Positions 49,565 through 58,465 of a stretch of 64,000 nt of DNA are shown in pieces. The translations under genes and the position numbers were made by a program. Position 1 is the first letter of the stretch, and each line of letters begins with the position of its first letter. The notes under the pieces are model-generated. The model did no database searches and had not been told where the DNA came from. It was given only the letters and a program-made list of their open reading frames with translations. The stretch lies in NCBI RefSeq assembly GCF_015218165.1, contig NZ_CP048659.1, positions 2,728,001-2,792,000 of the forward strand. Direction: 5' to 3'. This DNA is from Acinetobacter piscicola. Its GTDB lineage: Bacteria > Pseudomonadota > Gammaproteobacteria > Pseudomonadales > Moraxellaceae.

Positions 49565-51061
49565 TCATATTAATCCTGCTTTCACATTCCATGCTTTTAA
49601 TAACCTCCAAATATTTGCATCTATTTCCTTCCAGTCTTTCAAGGACTCGACAGGAACTCGCCAATCAATAGCAATATGACCATATTTTTTTGTTTCAATT
49701 GTACTGCTCACAATAATTTTATGATCTAAATCCTCGTAAATTTTTAAAATAAATTCATTGTCTTCTGGGCTTACTGATCGACCAATACATTGATCTGCTG
49801 GTAATAAGTATTCAGGATAATTTGGGGTATAGCATTCAAGATCATACATTTCTGATAGTTTTTCATTTTTACTATATCCACTTGAAAGCAAATAATTAAT
49901 CCAATCCCTTGGTGTACGTTTATTTTTAATATAATGCGAATCTTGATCCAAATTACTTAAATTTCGGACTAATACTTTGACTTGGTTTTCTACATTTTTA
50001 TTATAAAACCCATGGATTTGAGCATCTTTTTGACCATTCAACAACAAGTTAAATTCCATAGGATTTTCACTATCAGCAATATTTGAAACTCGATCTATAT
50101 TTAATAGTTTTTGCTTCTTAGGAACATAATATATTGGGAATTGTCCTAAAAAATATTTTTTGGATGGATATTTATAGTCTGTGACTAAGCATGCTCCTGC
50201 TTGCGTTTTTATTAATAATTTGGGTGAAACCTGCCAAGTAATCATATCTCCCTTTTTATATTTATCTTGATATTTTGTATTGTCGTTTAATTCTTTAGGT
50301 GAAATATTCCATGCTTCTAATAAACGCCAGATATTTCGATCTATTTCTTTCCACTGGTGCATATTATGTTGATCAAATTGCCATTCTATATCAATTGCAC
50401 CATAGAATGGTTCCCATGAATGGGCTATAACCTCATGCCGATCCGTGAATCTAAATAAAACTCCTGAAATGTTCTTATTACTTGATTTTCCAAAACAATA
50501 ACGCTGATTTATTTCAATATTTCTATAACAATCAAGTTTATATTTACCTGAGTATTCGTTATCACGTATATTTTTCGGATCTTTAATTATTGACTCAAAA
50601 TAGTTCACTGTTTTTTCTGATAAATCAAAATTAAGTGATTGACTTGAAACAATGACTCTAACTTGCTCAGAATGATCTAATTCTTTGTCGGTATAATCAT
50701 AGCCTGAAGCTTGTACAGTTGAACCATTTAACATTAGATTAAACTTTAATTTATTACCCTTATCAATTGGTAAATTACTTGCTTCTGATATAGTTATTTT
50801 TTTAAGTTTGGGGGGTTGATAATTTATTGGGAATTGCCCAAGATACTTTTCCTCTTTAGGTCTGTAAAATGGTGACTCTCTATCTTTATCTGAATATTTT
50901 AGTTGTGTACCTAATTTTGCCTGAACAATTAATTCTGAACCCTCTGCTACTTTCCAAGTAACAATATCTCCTTCTCCTAGAATTTTGGTTTTTTTTATTT
51001 TTGAGCAGGATAAAATAAAAATAGATATAACGACTATAAAAATTACTATATTTGTTTTCAT
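49565..51061 (-). CDS. Lipoprotein with an internal duplication, inserted between pepP and ubiH
   Basis: A 498-aa protein I do not recognise. Lipoprotein signal with Cys19 in IFILSC. The mature protein consists of two related halves of about 230 residues: each has G-D-x-x-TW-x-V near its start, a KYxLGQFPIxYxPxK segment, FNLxLNG, a cysteine-containing DLxC block, and ends with W(K)EIDxNIWRLLxAWN. It is A/T-rich, with a clean terminator of pepP just upstream. In E. coli-like gene order nothing lies here, so it is an insertion. It could be an immunity-type or envelope protein, but that is a guess. Confidence 0.75.
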   Translation of the reverse strand: MKTNIVIFIVVISIFILSCSKIKKTKILGEGDIVTWKVAEGSELIVQAKLGTQLKYSDKDRESPFYRPKEEKYLGQFPINYQPPKLKKITISEASNLPIDKGNKLKFNLMLNGSTVQASGYDYTDKELDHSEQVRVIVSSQSLNFDLSEKTVNYFESIIKDPKNIRDNEYSGKYKLDCYRNIEINQRYCFGKSSNKNISGVLFRFTDRHEVIAHSWEPFYGAIDIEWQFDQHNMHQWKEIDRNIWRLLEAWNISPKELNDNTKYQDKYKKGDMITWQVSPKLLIKTQAGACLVTDYKYPSKKYFLGQFPIYYVPKKQKLLNIDRVSNIADSENPMEFNLLLNGQKDAQIHGFYNKNVENQVKVLVRNLSNLDQDSHYIKNKRTPRDWINYLLSSGYSKNEKLSEMYDLECYTPNYPEYLLPADQCIGRSVSPEDNEFILKIYEDLDHKIIVSSTIETKKYGHIAIDWRVPVESLKDWKEIDANIWRLLKAWNVKAGLI

Positions 51062-51123
51062 AATTATAAGTATTTAATAAGTTTTATAATTTCTAAAAAT
51101 AAGATTTTAGAAGCCTATTTGTA

Positions 51124-51149
51124 CAAAAAAGCCGATCCTAAAATCGGCT
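51124..51149 (-). terminator. Intrinsic terminator of pepP
   Basis: A 7-bp stem (51130-51136 with 51143-51149) with six T residues on the minus strand. It separates pepP from the inserted lipoprotein gene. Confidence 0.8.
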
Positions 51150-51162
51150 CTAGCATTAAAAA

Positions 51163-52485
51163 TTACTTCGACTTCGCCATCAATGCTTCAATATCTTCTA
51201 CAGTCTTCACCACATTTTTGGTCAAGACCAAAGGACCATTTGAAGTTGCTACCACATCATCTTCGATACGAATGCCGATACCACGCCATTTCACATCCAC
51301 AGTCTCATCATCGGGTGCAATATACAACCCCGGCTCAACTGTGACCACCATACCTTCTTCATATACACGCCAATCTTCACCATGCTTATATGTACCAACA
51401 TCATGCACATCCATCCCAAGCCAATGCCCTGTACCATGCATATAAAATTGACGATAGCTTTCAGTTTCAATAATCTCGTCAAAATCACCTTGCATAATAC
51501 CTAAATCAAGCAAGCCTTGAACAAGAATTTGTACCGCAATATTATGTGGTTCTTTATAAGAATTCCCGATCCGTACTGCATCAATCGCCGCAATTTGTGC
51601 ATCTAATACCACTTGATAAAGTGCTTTTTGTTCAGGGCTAAACTTGCCATTGACAGGGAAAGTACGTGTAATGTCCGAAGCATAAAGTTCGTATTCACAC
51701 GCTGCATCAATGAGAACCAAATCACCATCTTTTAACGGTTTATTATTTTCCACATAATGCAAAATACAGCCATTTTCGCCCCCACCTACAATACTGTTAT
51801 AGGACGGTACACAACCATTTTTACCAAAAATATAATTTAGTTCAGCCTCTAAAGCATATTCCATCATATTAGGCTGTACCGTTTGCATAGCACGCGTATG
51901 CGCTTCAGCACTAATATTCGATGCGATTTGCATTAACTGAATTTCTTCGGCTGATTTATGCAAACGCATTTCATCTACAATACGATCTAACTGCACAATT
52001 TGTGCAGGTGCAGACGTTCCACGGCGAGTTTCACCCGTAGCTTTGGCAATCCACTGTGCCACACGTGCATCAAACTCAGCACGTTGTCCGATGCGATAAA
52101 ATAATTTGTCTTTGTTGAGTAATTTTTCGATGATTTCTTCATCTAATAAATCAATCGCATAAGCTTCATCTGCATCATAATCATCCACAGCGCCATCTAT
52201 GCCTGCGCGATAACCATTCCAAATTTCCATCTCACGATCACGTTCACGACAGAACAGACTATAAGTGTAATCTTCACAGCTCGCATCTGTTTCAATGACC
52301 GCAACCGCTTCAGGTTCAGCAAAGCCTGTTAAATAGAAAAAACTACTGTCTGCACGAAACTTATAGTCTGCATCACGATTGCGCATCACTTCAGGACTAG
52401 TTGCAATAATCGCAATACTGTTAGGACCCATTTGTGCTGCAAGGCGGTCACGACGTTCTTGAAAATCGGCTTGGGTTAATTTCAT
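51163..52485 (-). CDS. pepP: Xaa-Pro aminopeptidase (aminopeptidase P)
   Basis: Removes an N-terminal residue preceding proline. The 440-aa product has an N-terminal creatinase-like domain and a pita-bread catalytic domain with the two-metal ligand set: DAACEYELYASDITRTFPV, HGTGHWLGMDVHDVG, TVEPGLYI and RIEDDV. Length is typical. It follows the UPF0149 gene by 105 bp, as in E. coli. Confidence 0.94.
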   Translation of the reverse strand: MKLTQADFQERRDRLAAQMGPNSIAIIATSPEVMRNRDADYKFRADSSFFYLTGFAEPEAVAVIETDASCEDYTYSLFCRERDREMEIWNGYRAGIDGAVDDYDADEAYAIDLLDEEIIEKLLNKDKLFYRIGQRAEFDARVAQWIAKATGETRRGTSAPAQIVQLDRIVDEMRLHKSAEEIQLMQIASNISAEAHTRAMQTVQPNMMEYALEAELNYIFGKNGCVPSYNSIVGGGENGCILHYVENNKPLKDGDLVLIDAACEYELYASDITRTFPVNGKFSPEQKALYQVVLDAQIAAIDAVRIGNSYKEPHNIAVQILVQGLLDLGIMQGDFDEIIETESYRQFYMHGTGHWLGMDVHDVGTYKHGEDWRVYEEGMVVTVEPGLYIAPDDETVDVKWRGIGIRIEDDVVATSNGPLVLTKNVVKTVEDIEALMAKSK

Positions 52486-52590
52486 TATTGATTCAGCTTA
52501 TTGTTAGATGGATGAAAATTAAGTTAAAAAAATTCCAAGACCTTTCAAATATCAGAAACAATCTTCATTCAAAAAGTCTTGTTTTAGATT

Positions 52591-53223
52591 TCAGCTTGGG
52601 CGGTGCGGTGTAAAAACCTCTACCACGTTACCACTGTCTGATGCCTCAATGATAGGTTTCATTTTGTTATGAAAATTTTGCAACAAAGAACTTTCTAGCA
52701 CAGGAATTTTCTTACGTCCCATTGACAATGATACGGGAATTAAACGTACAAACTCATAGAGTTCTAAGTAGCTTTCTTCGCCTTCTTCATCATTGTCAGA
52801 TTCGTCAAATTCAACCGAAGCGACATCTTGTAAACTTTCAATCAACTCTTGCTCGTCAGAACGAATATGACCTGAAGCCAAACCAAAACCTAGAACCACA
52901 CCCGCACACCAATCAGCAAGTGCTTGTACACGTTCTACCAAAGGATGTTCATCATCAGGCAATAACGGTAAATAGTCCAATTCATCTTCAGACAAGGCAT
53001 GTGCAATGTCTTCTGCTTCTTCAGCTAAAATCGCCAATGCATCTTCGTTGACTTTTGGTACATCAATGCTCGATAAAATTTGTAACCATTCATCACGAGA
53101 TGGTGCTTCGGTAACACAAACTATACCCGTGAGTAAGCCATGTAACTCACTTGGACTTGAAATTTCTTCAATTTGACCAAAATTTTGATCCCAATCTGAC
53201 CAACCTGAAATATCGTCTTGCAT
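52591..53223 (-). CDS. UPF0149 (YgfB/YecA) family protein
   Basis: A 210-aa acidic protein of the UPF0149 family. Characteristic blocks: SPSELHGLLTGIVCV, LPDDEHPLVERVQALADWCAGVVLGFGLASG and SYLELYEFVRLIPVSL. E. coli YgfB occupies the same position upstream of pepP; in Pseudomonas the relative is linked to antibiotic tolerance, but its mode of action here is unknown. The ATG at 53223 is preferred over the TTG four codons upstream. Divergent from the coiled-coil and zapA genes. Confidence 0.88.
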   Translation of the reverse strand: MQDDISGWSDWDQNFGQIEEISSPSELHGLLTGIVCVTEAPSRDEWLQILSSIDVPKVNEDALAILAEEAEDIAHALSEDELDYLPLLPDDEHPLVERVQALADWCAGVVLGFGLASGHIRSDEQELIESLQDVASVEFDESDNDEEGEESYLELYEFVRLIPVSLSMGRKKIPVLESSLLQNFHNKMKPIIEASDSGNVVEVFTPHRPS

Positions 53224-53287
53224 TCGTTTATCCAATCTCTATACTTCTGTATATATTACCTTTGATTGCAAATCTGTGCGACCCGTT

Positions 53288-53839
53288 ATGCTAGAACAAT
53301 TACAGCGTCTACAAACGCATATTGGTGTTTTAAAAACACGTATCGAAACGACTGAGAAAGAAAATGTAGCACTGTTAAAAGAGAAAGATCACAGTGAGGA
53401 ACAAGCACATACTCAGATCTTGCAGAAAAATGGCATTATCACCCAAAAGCAAGATGAAATTGAAAGCTTGAACGAACAACTCACTGCTTTGCAAAAACAG
53501 TTTAATCAGCTCAATACCGATGCAACCTCGTTAGCTGAACGTTATGGACGTTTAGAAAAAAGCTGCACCGACCTTAAAACACGCTTTCAAGAAATTTTGG
53601 CTGAACGCAACGAGTTACGTCTAGTCAAAGAAAAATTACAGACAGAACAACGTCATTCGCAACAAGAAATCAAAGACTTGTTAAATGAGCGTGAACGTTT
53701 AATTCAGAAAAATGATCATGCCAAATCTAAAGTTGAAGCCATTATTCAACGTTTAGCGATTTTAGGCACTGAACAAGATCATCATGCGCAAGAAATTCAA
53801 CAACTTGCTCATCCATCTGAAACCAATGAGGAAGTTTAA
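53288..53839 (+). CDS. Coiled-coil protein upstream of zapA (TIGR02449-like N-terminus)
   Basis: A 183-aa protein almost entirely predicted coiled coil: Leu/Gln/Glu/Lys heptads throughout (LQRLQTHIGVLKTRIETTE; LNEQLTALQKQFNQLN; ERYGRLEKSCTDLKTRF). Many gammaproteobacteria have a short TIGR02449 coiled-coil gene before zapA; this one is much longer. Role in cell division is inferred from context. The stop is 2 bp before the zapA start, so they are co-transcribed. The ATG at 53288 is used; an in-frame GTG lies 4 codons upstream. Confidence 0.75.
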   Translation: MLEQLQRLQTHIGVLKTRIETTEKENVALLKEKDHSEEQAHTQILQKNGIITQKQDEIESLNEQLTALQKQFNQLNTDATSLAERYGRLEKSCTDLKTRFQEILAERNELRLVKEKLQTEQRHSQQEIKDLLNERERLIQKNDHAKSKVEAIIQRLAILGTEQDHHAQEIQQLAHPSETNEEV

Positions 53840-53841
53840 TC

Positions 53842-54126
53842 ATGTCTGAGGTTGTTGTTGTTGAATTACGTTTAATTGAACAAATTTTTCGTTTAAGCAC
53901 GACTGCTGAAAAAAAAGCAGAGTTAGAACGTGCCGGTAATTTATTGAATGAAAAATTTCAAGAATTTCGCCGTAAAGCGCCCAACATGGAACATAACAAA
54001 CTGATGATCATGGTGGCTTTGGAACTCATGCAAGAAGTATTAAGCATGAACAAGTCCTTACAAGAATATACACATTGCGAACGTTTGCTAGAAGAGATTC
54101 TAAAAGACGTTGAAAAGACAGTATAA
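53842..54126 (+). CDS. zapA: Cell division protein ZapA
   Basis: A 94-aa FtsZ-associated protein that bundles FtsZ filaments. N-terminal beta-rich part (VVVVELRLIEQIFRLST) and a C-terminal coiled coil (NKLMIMVALELMQEVLSMNKSL). It is followed by the 6S RNA gene about 100 bp later, the same order as zapA-ssrS in E. coli. Confidence 0.88.
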   Translation: MSEVVVVELRLIEQIFRLSTTAEKKAELERAGNLLNEKFQEFRRKAPNMEHNKLMIMVALELMQEVLSMNKSLQEYTHCERLLEEILKDVEKTV

Positions 54127-54194
54127 ATTGAGCTTTGTTTGTGCAGTTAACTCCTATAGATCATAAAATTGCTCATTTTCATATGGATGGGCAT

Positions 54195-54222
54195 TTGCCT
54201 GCTCACTGAGAATATGTATACT
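54195..54222 (+). promoter_or_regulatory. Promoter of 6S RNA
   Basis: TTGCCT (54195-54200) and TATACT (54217-54222) are 16 bp apart; the RNA would start about 5 bases later, at the closing stem. Confidence 0.55.
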
Positions 54223-54226
54223 TAGT

Positions 54227-54408
54227 ATAACTCTGGGATGTTCGCCAGTACGTCTATTCCCCTGCCGATACTTAAACTTACGGATGCGTTCTGTGTATTT
54301 TGAGTGTATGCCCATCTTCGAGTGGGAAACCCATTAAGTACGCGTCGTGTCCACCTTGAACTCATCGGGTTCAGGGTAACGACCATGCAGCGGCATCTTC
54401 GGAGCTAT
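54227..54408 (+). ncRNA. ssrS: 6S RNA
   Basis: About 182 nt. The 5' part (CTCTGGGATGTTCGCCAGT..CCCCTG) and 3' part (CACCTTGAAC..GGGTTCAGGGTAACGACC..GCAGCGGCATCTTCGGAG) match E. coli 6S RNA in order. The two ends pair to form the closing stem, with a promoter-like internal bulge between. It binds sigma-70 RNA polymerase in stationary phase. It lies directly after zapA as in E. coli, but the usual 5-formyl-THF cyclo-ligase gene does not follow. Confidence 0.92.
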
Positions 54409-54713
54409 TGATTTTAAAACATAACAACAACTTAAAAAAATACGCACTTTCACTATCTAGTAAAATCTCAATTTAATATTAACTAGGCTTATAGTAGGCT
54501 CTAAAAAATATTCAATTATTTATTTTATATATTTTTAATAAATTTAATCTCAACTAATCTATCAGAGTTTATTTTATTTATATTATGAATCAATTATTTA
54601 TTTTATTTAAAAAAATCATAAGATATGATCTCTGTCCTCCTATAGTCTTACAATAAGGACAATAAATCGAGTCTCTAAAATCAAGATTTACTGCCCCGAT
54701 AATCCATAAGAAA
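54409..54713. other. A/T-rich gap after 6S RNA
   Basis: About 300 bp of mostly A/T sequence between ssrS and the convergent tauD. No gene is supported; a minus-strand frame with a CPYC motif is mainly a shadow of tauD. No strong terminator was found for either neighbour. Confidence 0.4.
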
Positions 54714-55559
54714 TTAACTTGCTTGTTGATAATATGGCACAGTGCCATTGATCGTTGCACGATGCATAATCCGATGTGCATCGCCATAATCAAACAATGC
54801 TTTATGTTGTGTACAACGATTATCCCAAATCGCTACATCGCCCTGTTGCCATTTCCAACGCAAATGGAAATCTGTCTTCACAGCGTGGTCAAATAAAAAG
54901 TCTAATAATGTCTCACTTTCTGTTTCAGACAATTCATTGATTCGTGTCGTAAAACCTTCATTGATAAATAAAATATCTTCACCTGTTTCAGGATGACTAC
55001 GAATTACAGGATGAATGACGGGTGGATTGTTCCGAAAAGATGCTTCAAGTTTTTCACGTGATTCAGGTGTCGTACCGAAACGCTCTAATGGAAATGATTT
55101 ACGGATATCATGTGTTGCAGTTAAACCACGTAACTTTTGTTGTAGTGCTTCAGGTAGTGCTTTAAAAGCTGCCGTACCACTCGTCCATAAGGTATCACCA
55201 CCCACTTCAGGAATTTTAATGGCTTGCAATACACAACCTAGCGGTGGCGTATGACTAAATGTCACATCGGTATGCCACAGTTCATTGTCTCGCAGATCTG
55301 TTTCATGACTATCTAAAATAATCACCTCAGGTGCATCTTTCATCGATGGATAAATTGGATGAATGTGTAATTGACCAAAAGACTTCGCAAGTTTGACCTG
55401 TTGCTGTGCTTGTAACTGTTGATTCCTAAAGAAAATCACTTGATATTGCAATAAAGCTGCATGTATCTCTGACAAGATTTGTGGATCGGTCAAATTTAAA
55501 TCCACATTTTCAATAACTGCGCCAATATTGGCTTGAATAGGCTGAATATGTAATGTCAT
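54714..55559 (-). CDS. tauD: Taurine dioxygenase TauD
   Basis: Fe(II)/2-oxoglutarate enzyme that hydroxylates taurine, releasing sulfite as a sulfur source. The 281-aa product has the iron ligands H96 and D98 in ELWHTDVTFSHTPP and the second histidine near H266 in RIMHRATINGT, with the 2-oxoglutarate-binding arginine in that same region. Length and motifs fit TauD. It is the last gene of the minus-strand tauABCD operon, 10 bp after tauC. Confidence 0.92.
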   Translation of the reverse strand: MTLHIQPIQANIGAVIENVDLNLTDPQILSEIHAALLQYQVIFFRNQQLQAQQQVKLAKSFGQLHIHPIYPSMKDAPEVIILDSHETDLRDNELWHTDVTFSHTPPLGCVLQAIKIPEVGGDTLWTSGTAAFKALPEALQQKLRGLTATHDIRKSFPLERFGTTPESREKLEASFRNNPPVIHPVIRSHPETGEDILFINEGFTTRINELSETESETLLDFLFDHAVKTDFHLRWKWQQGDVAIWDNRCTQHKALFDYGDAHRIMHRATINGTVPYYQQAS

Positions 55560-55569
55560 GATGCATCTT

Positions 55570-56445
55570 CTATAATTGTTGACCGTACCAAGGCGCTAAT
55601 TGCTTTTGCAGCCAACGTAAAAATAATTCAAAACTCACTGCAACCATAGCAATCACAATGATACCGAGTACCACTGTATCGGTAATTAAAAACTGCGCTG
55701 CGGACTGCACCATAAAACCAATACCACGATCTGCAGCAACCAACTCAGCCGCGACTAAGGTTGACCATCCCACCCCAAGACCGATGCGTATTCCTGTTAA
55801 AATATGTGGCAAAGCCGTCGGTAGAATCACATATTTCAATACTTGTAAGTGTGTTGCACCCAAAGAAAGCGCTGCTCGTTCACGGTTTTTTTGATGGCTC
55901 AAGACCCCATGTGCAGAACTGATAATGACGGGCGCTAAAATTGAAAAGAAAATCAATAAAACTTTGGTTGTTTCACCAATGCCAAACCAAATGACCAATA
56001 AAGGTAAATATGCTAACGGCGGAATTGGACGTAATAATTCAACCAAAGGATCAAGCACTGCACGTACCCATTTATTTAAACCCATCCATAATCCAACAGG
56101 CACACCAATTACGATCGCAGCAATCAATGCAGTCAATACTCGACTAATACTTTCTGCCAAATGTTGCCAAAGCGTGGCTTTCATAAACCCTTCTTGGCTT
56201 ACAATCACAAACTTTTGCCACACTGCGCTTGGCGAAGGTAAAAAGAGCTCAGGGACTAAATGCAATGCGCTGATCCCGAACCACAGCAGAATAATCGTAC
56301 TAATACTGCCCAAACTCATCAAAAGACTTAAATTTTTCGTCATAAACTTTGGAAATTTAATCTGTGTTGATGCTGTGCTATGCTCCTGAATTGCTGTAGT
56401 ATCGTCTAACGATTTTTGAGCAATTTTCTGAATTTGACTATTCAT
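55570..56445 (-). CDS. tauC: Taurine ABC transporter permease TauC
   Basis: Inner-membrane permease, 291 aa, with six or so helices and the EAA loop SAALSLGATHLQVLKYVILPTALPHILTGIRIGLGVGW (by parts). The N-terminal 40 residues are polar. The start ATG abuts the tauB stop, so translation is coupled. Imports taurine or related sulfonates with TauA and TauB. Confidence 0.9.
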   Translation of the reverse strand: MNSQIQKIAQKSLDDTTAIQEHSTASTQIKFPKFMTKNLSLLMSLGSISTIILLWFGISALHLVPELFLPSPSAVWQKFVIVSQEGFMKATLWQHLAESISRVLTALIAAIVIGVPVGLWMGLNKWVRAVLDPLVELLRPIPPLAYLPLLVIWFGIGETTKVLLIFFSILAPVIISSAHGVLSHQKNRERAALSLGATHLQVLKYVILPTALPHILTGIRIGLGVGWSTLVAAELVAADRGIGFMVQSAAQFLITDTVVLGIIVIAMVAVSFELFLRWLQKQLAPWYGQQL

Positions 56446-57231
56446 TTAAAGCTCCAAAGCATGTAATTTCTGATCTTTTAAACGTTCAAATAATTGCTCA
56501 CGTAGTTGAATAAAATACGGATCGGATTTAATTGAACGAATAGATTCTCCTTGACGATAGCGCTGTGCAAAATCTAAATGCAACGTTTCCACAATGGTTC
56601 CTGGTCGGGCTGTCATCAACACCAATTGATGACTCAGCAATAAAGCCTCTTCAATATCATGCGTGATTAAGAAAAAGCCTTTATTTTTCTGAATCCACAA
56701 ATTCAACACCAACTCTTGCATGTTCTCACGGGTAAACGCATCCAACGCTGCAAATGGTTCATCAAGTAAAATAAACGGTGCATGGCTGATCAATGCACGG
56801 GCAATGCCGACACGCTGTTTCATTCCCCCCGATAATTGCCAAATATTCGCCTCTGCAACATGCGCTAAACCCACTGTTGTCAAAATTGCATCAACTTGCT
56901 CTGTAATTTCTGAGTCTTTTAGACCTTTTAATTTCAGTGAAAAAGCCACATTTTCAGACACATTTAGCCATGGCAATAAAGCATGTTCCTGAAAAACAAC
57001 GGCACGGCGTGCATCGGGCTGTGTCAATATTTCATCATCAATTTTCACCACACCCGCGTCAACGTGCTGAAAACCTGCCAAAATATTGAGTAAGGTGGTT
57101 TTACCACACCCCGACTCGCCTAAAACCACCGTCAAAGATGACTCAGGGACGTCTAAATTAATATTTTTCAGTACAGCAACATCTTGATTTGCATAATGCA
57201 ATGTAATGTTTTCAGCTTTTAAAACAGACAT
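56446..57231 (-). CDS. tauB: Taurine ABC transporter ATP-binding protein TauB
   Basis: A 261-aa ABC ATPase. Walker A GESGCGKT at 38-45, Q-loop in VFQEHALLPW, signature LSGGMKQRVGIARAL, Walker B FILLDEPFAALD, and H-loop ITHDIEEALLL, all in order. It lies between tauA and tauC with 10 bp and 0 bp gaps. Confidence 0.93.
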   Translation of the reverse strand: MSVLKAENITLHYANQDVAVLKNINLDVPESSLTVVLGESGCGKTTLLNILAGFQHVDAGVVKIDDEILTQPDARRAVVFQEHALLPWLNVSENVAFSLKLKGLKDSEITEQVDAILTTVGLAHVAEANIWQLSGGMKQRVGIARALISHAPFILLDEPFAALDAFTRENMQELVLNLWIQKNKGFFLITHDIEEALLLSHQLVLMTARPGTIVETLHLDFAQRYRQGESIRSIKSDPYFIQLREQLFERLKDQKLHALEL

Positions 57232-57241
57232 GGCTTACTCC

Positions 57242-58276
57242 TCAAGGCTGCACAAATTTAGGGTTAATATTGTCCTGATAACTTTGTTTAACTTGATCTA
57301 CTTTGCCTTGTGCTTTTAAGAATGTAGCTGTATCAAAAATATTTTTGGCAAATTCCTGTTGCAAGCGTTGTGCTTGTTGTTGCTGATTCAGATAAATATT
57401 ACCTGACAATAACAAAGCAATGTCTTTTGGATCTGAACCTGTTAATGAAGAAATTTTCTTAATATTTTCGGCATCTTGTTGAAATTTTTCTGGTGCTTGA
57501 TTATAGCGGTCGATTTGCTTTAAAGACGTTTGTACAAAAGCTTTTAAAAATTGAGGATTTTTTTCTGCAAATTCTTTACGTACCACCCAAACATCATACG
57601 TTGGGGCGCCCCATTCACCGACTTGTTTAGAATCCGTCAACACGTGACCCGTACTTTTTGCTTTGCTTAATGCAGGCTCCCAAACATAAGCAGCATCAAT
57701 GTCACCACGTTCCCACGCTGCTGAAATTTCAGGTGGACGTAAGTTAATGATTTTTACTTGTGATTCTGCAATCTTCCAATGTTTAAGCGCTGACAATAGA
57801 CTGTAATGCGCAGTCGAAACAAAAGGCACTGCGATGGTTTTATTGATAAGGTCTTGTGGTTTTTGAATGTTCGCTTGATTGCGAACAATTAAAGCTTCTG
57901 AAGCCCCTAATTTTGCTGCAATGAAAAATACATCAATAGGTAAATTACGACTAGCAGCCGCAGCAAATGGGCTCGTGCCAATATTACCAATATCAACATC
58001 GCCTGATGCTAAAGCATTCACAACATCTGCACCCGTATCAAACTTTTTCCACGTAATTGCCTGTTGACTCTCTTTTTCATACTCACCATTTGCTTGTGCA
58101 ACTTTACTAGGATCTACCCCCGTTTGATAAGCAATAACCACAGCTGAATCAGACTTTTGCGTAGAAGTACTTGCAGCTTCAGGCGTGACATTTTTATTTT
58201 TTTGGAGATAAATAAATGCCACAATTGCCACAATAACAATCGCAGTAATAATTAGTGGTTTAGATGATTTACTCAT
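57242..58276 (-). CDS. tauA: Taurine ABC transporter substrate-binding protein TauA
   Basis: Periplasmic binding protein of 344 aa for taurine or other alkanesulfonates. It begins with an uncleaved-looking or signal hydrophobic segment (LIITAIVIVAIVAFIYL), a linker, then the SsuA/THI5-like fold: VIAYQTGVDPSKVAQ, DIGNIGTSPFAAAASRNLPI, and AAYVWEPALSKAKSTG. First gene of the operon. Two short palindromes lie 49 to 84 bp upstream of the start. Confidence 0.9.
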   Translation of the reverse strand: MSKSSKPLIITAIVIVAIVAFIYLQKNKNVTPEAASTSTQKSDSAVVIAYQTGVDPSKVAQANGEYEKESQQAITWKKFDTGADVVNALASGDVDIGNIGTSPFAAAASRNLPIDVFFIAAKLGASEALIVRNQANIQKPQDLINKTIAVPFVSTAHYSLLSALKHWKIAESQVKIINLRPPEISAAWERGDIDAAYVWEPALSKAKSTGHVLTDSKQVGEWGAPTYDVWVVRKEFAEKNPQFLKAFVQTSLKQIDRYNQAPEKFQQDAENIKKISSLTGSDPKDIALLLSGNIYLNQQQQAQRLQQEFAKNIFDTATFLKAQGKVDQVKQSYQDNINPKFVQP

Positions 58277-58324
58277 ATATTTTTCAGGAAAAGCAAGGAC
58301 TAAGCATTATGCTAGCCCCTCTAC

Positions 58325-58359
58325 TTTCAATTGAAAAATAACTTAACTACGTTTAGTTA
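58325..58359 (-). promoter_or_regulatory. Palindromes upstream of the tau operon
   Basis: TTTCAATTGAAA (58325-58336) is a perfect 12-bp palindrome, and TAACTA-CGTT-TAGTTA (58344-58359) is an inverted repeat. They lie 49-83 bp before tauA, where a LysR-type or other regulator of sulfonate use could bind. No regulator gene is adjacent. Confidence 0.35.
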
Positions 58360-58465
58360 TCACATTTTTGTATTTATCAATTTATGATTTAAATGGATGA
58401 AATTCTGAAATCAATAGCAAACAAAGGCTAAGACCCTAGACTCTATATTCTCATTGTTCCGTTTT

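Noticed and set aside
54590..54793. 67-aa minus-strand frame with a CPYC motif beside tauD
   Set aside because: About 80 bases overlap tauD in another frame and the rest is low-complexity A/T sequence; no start signal.
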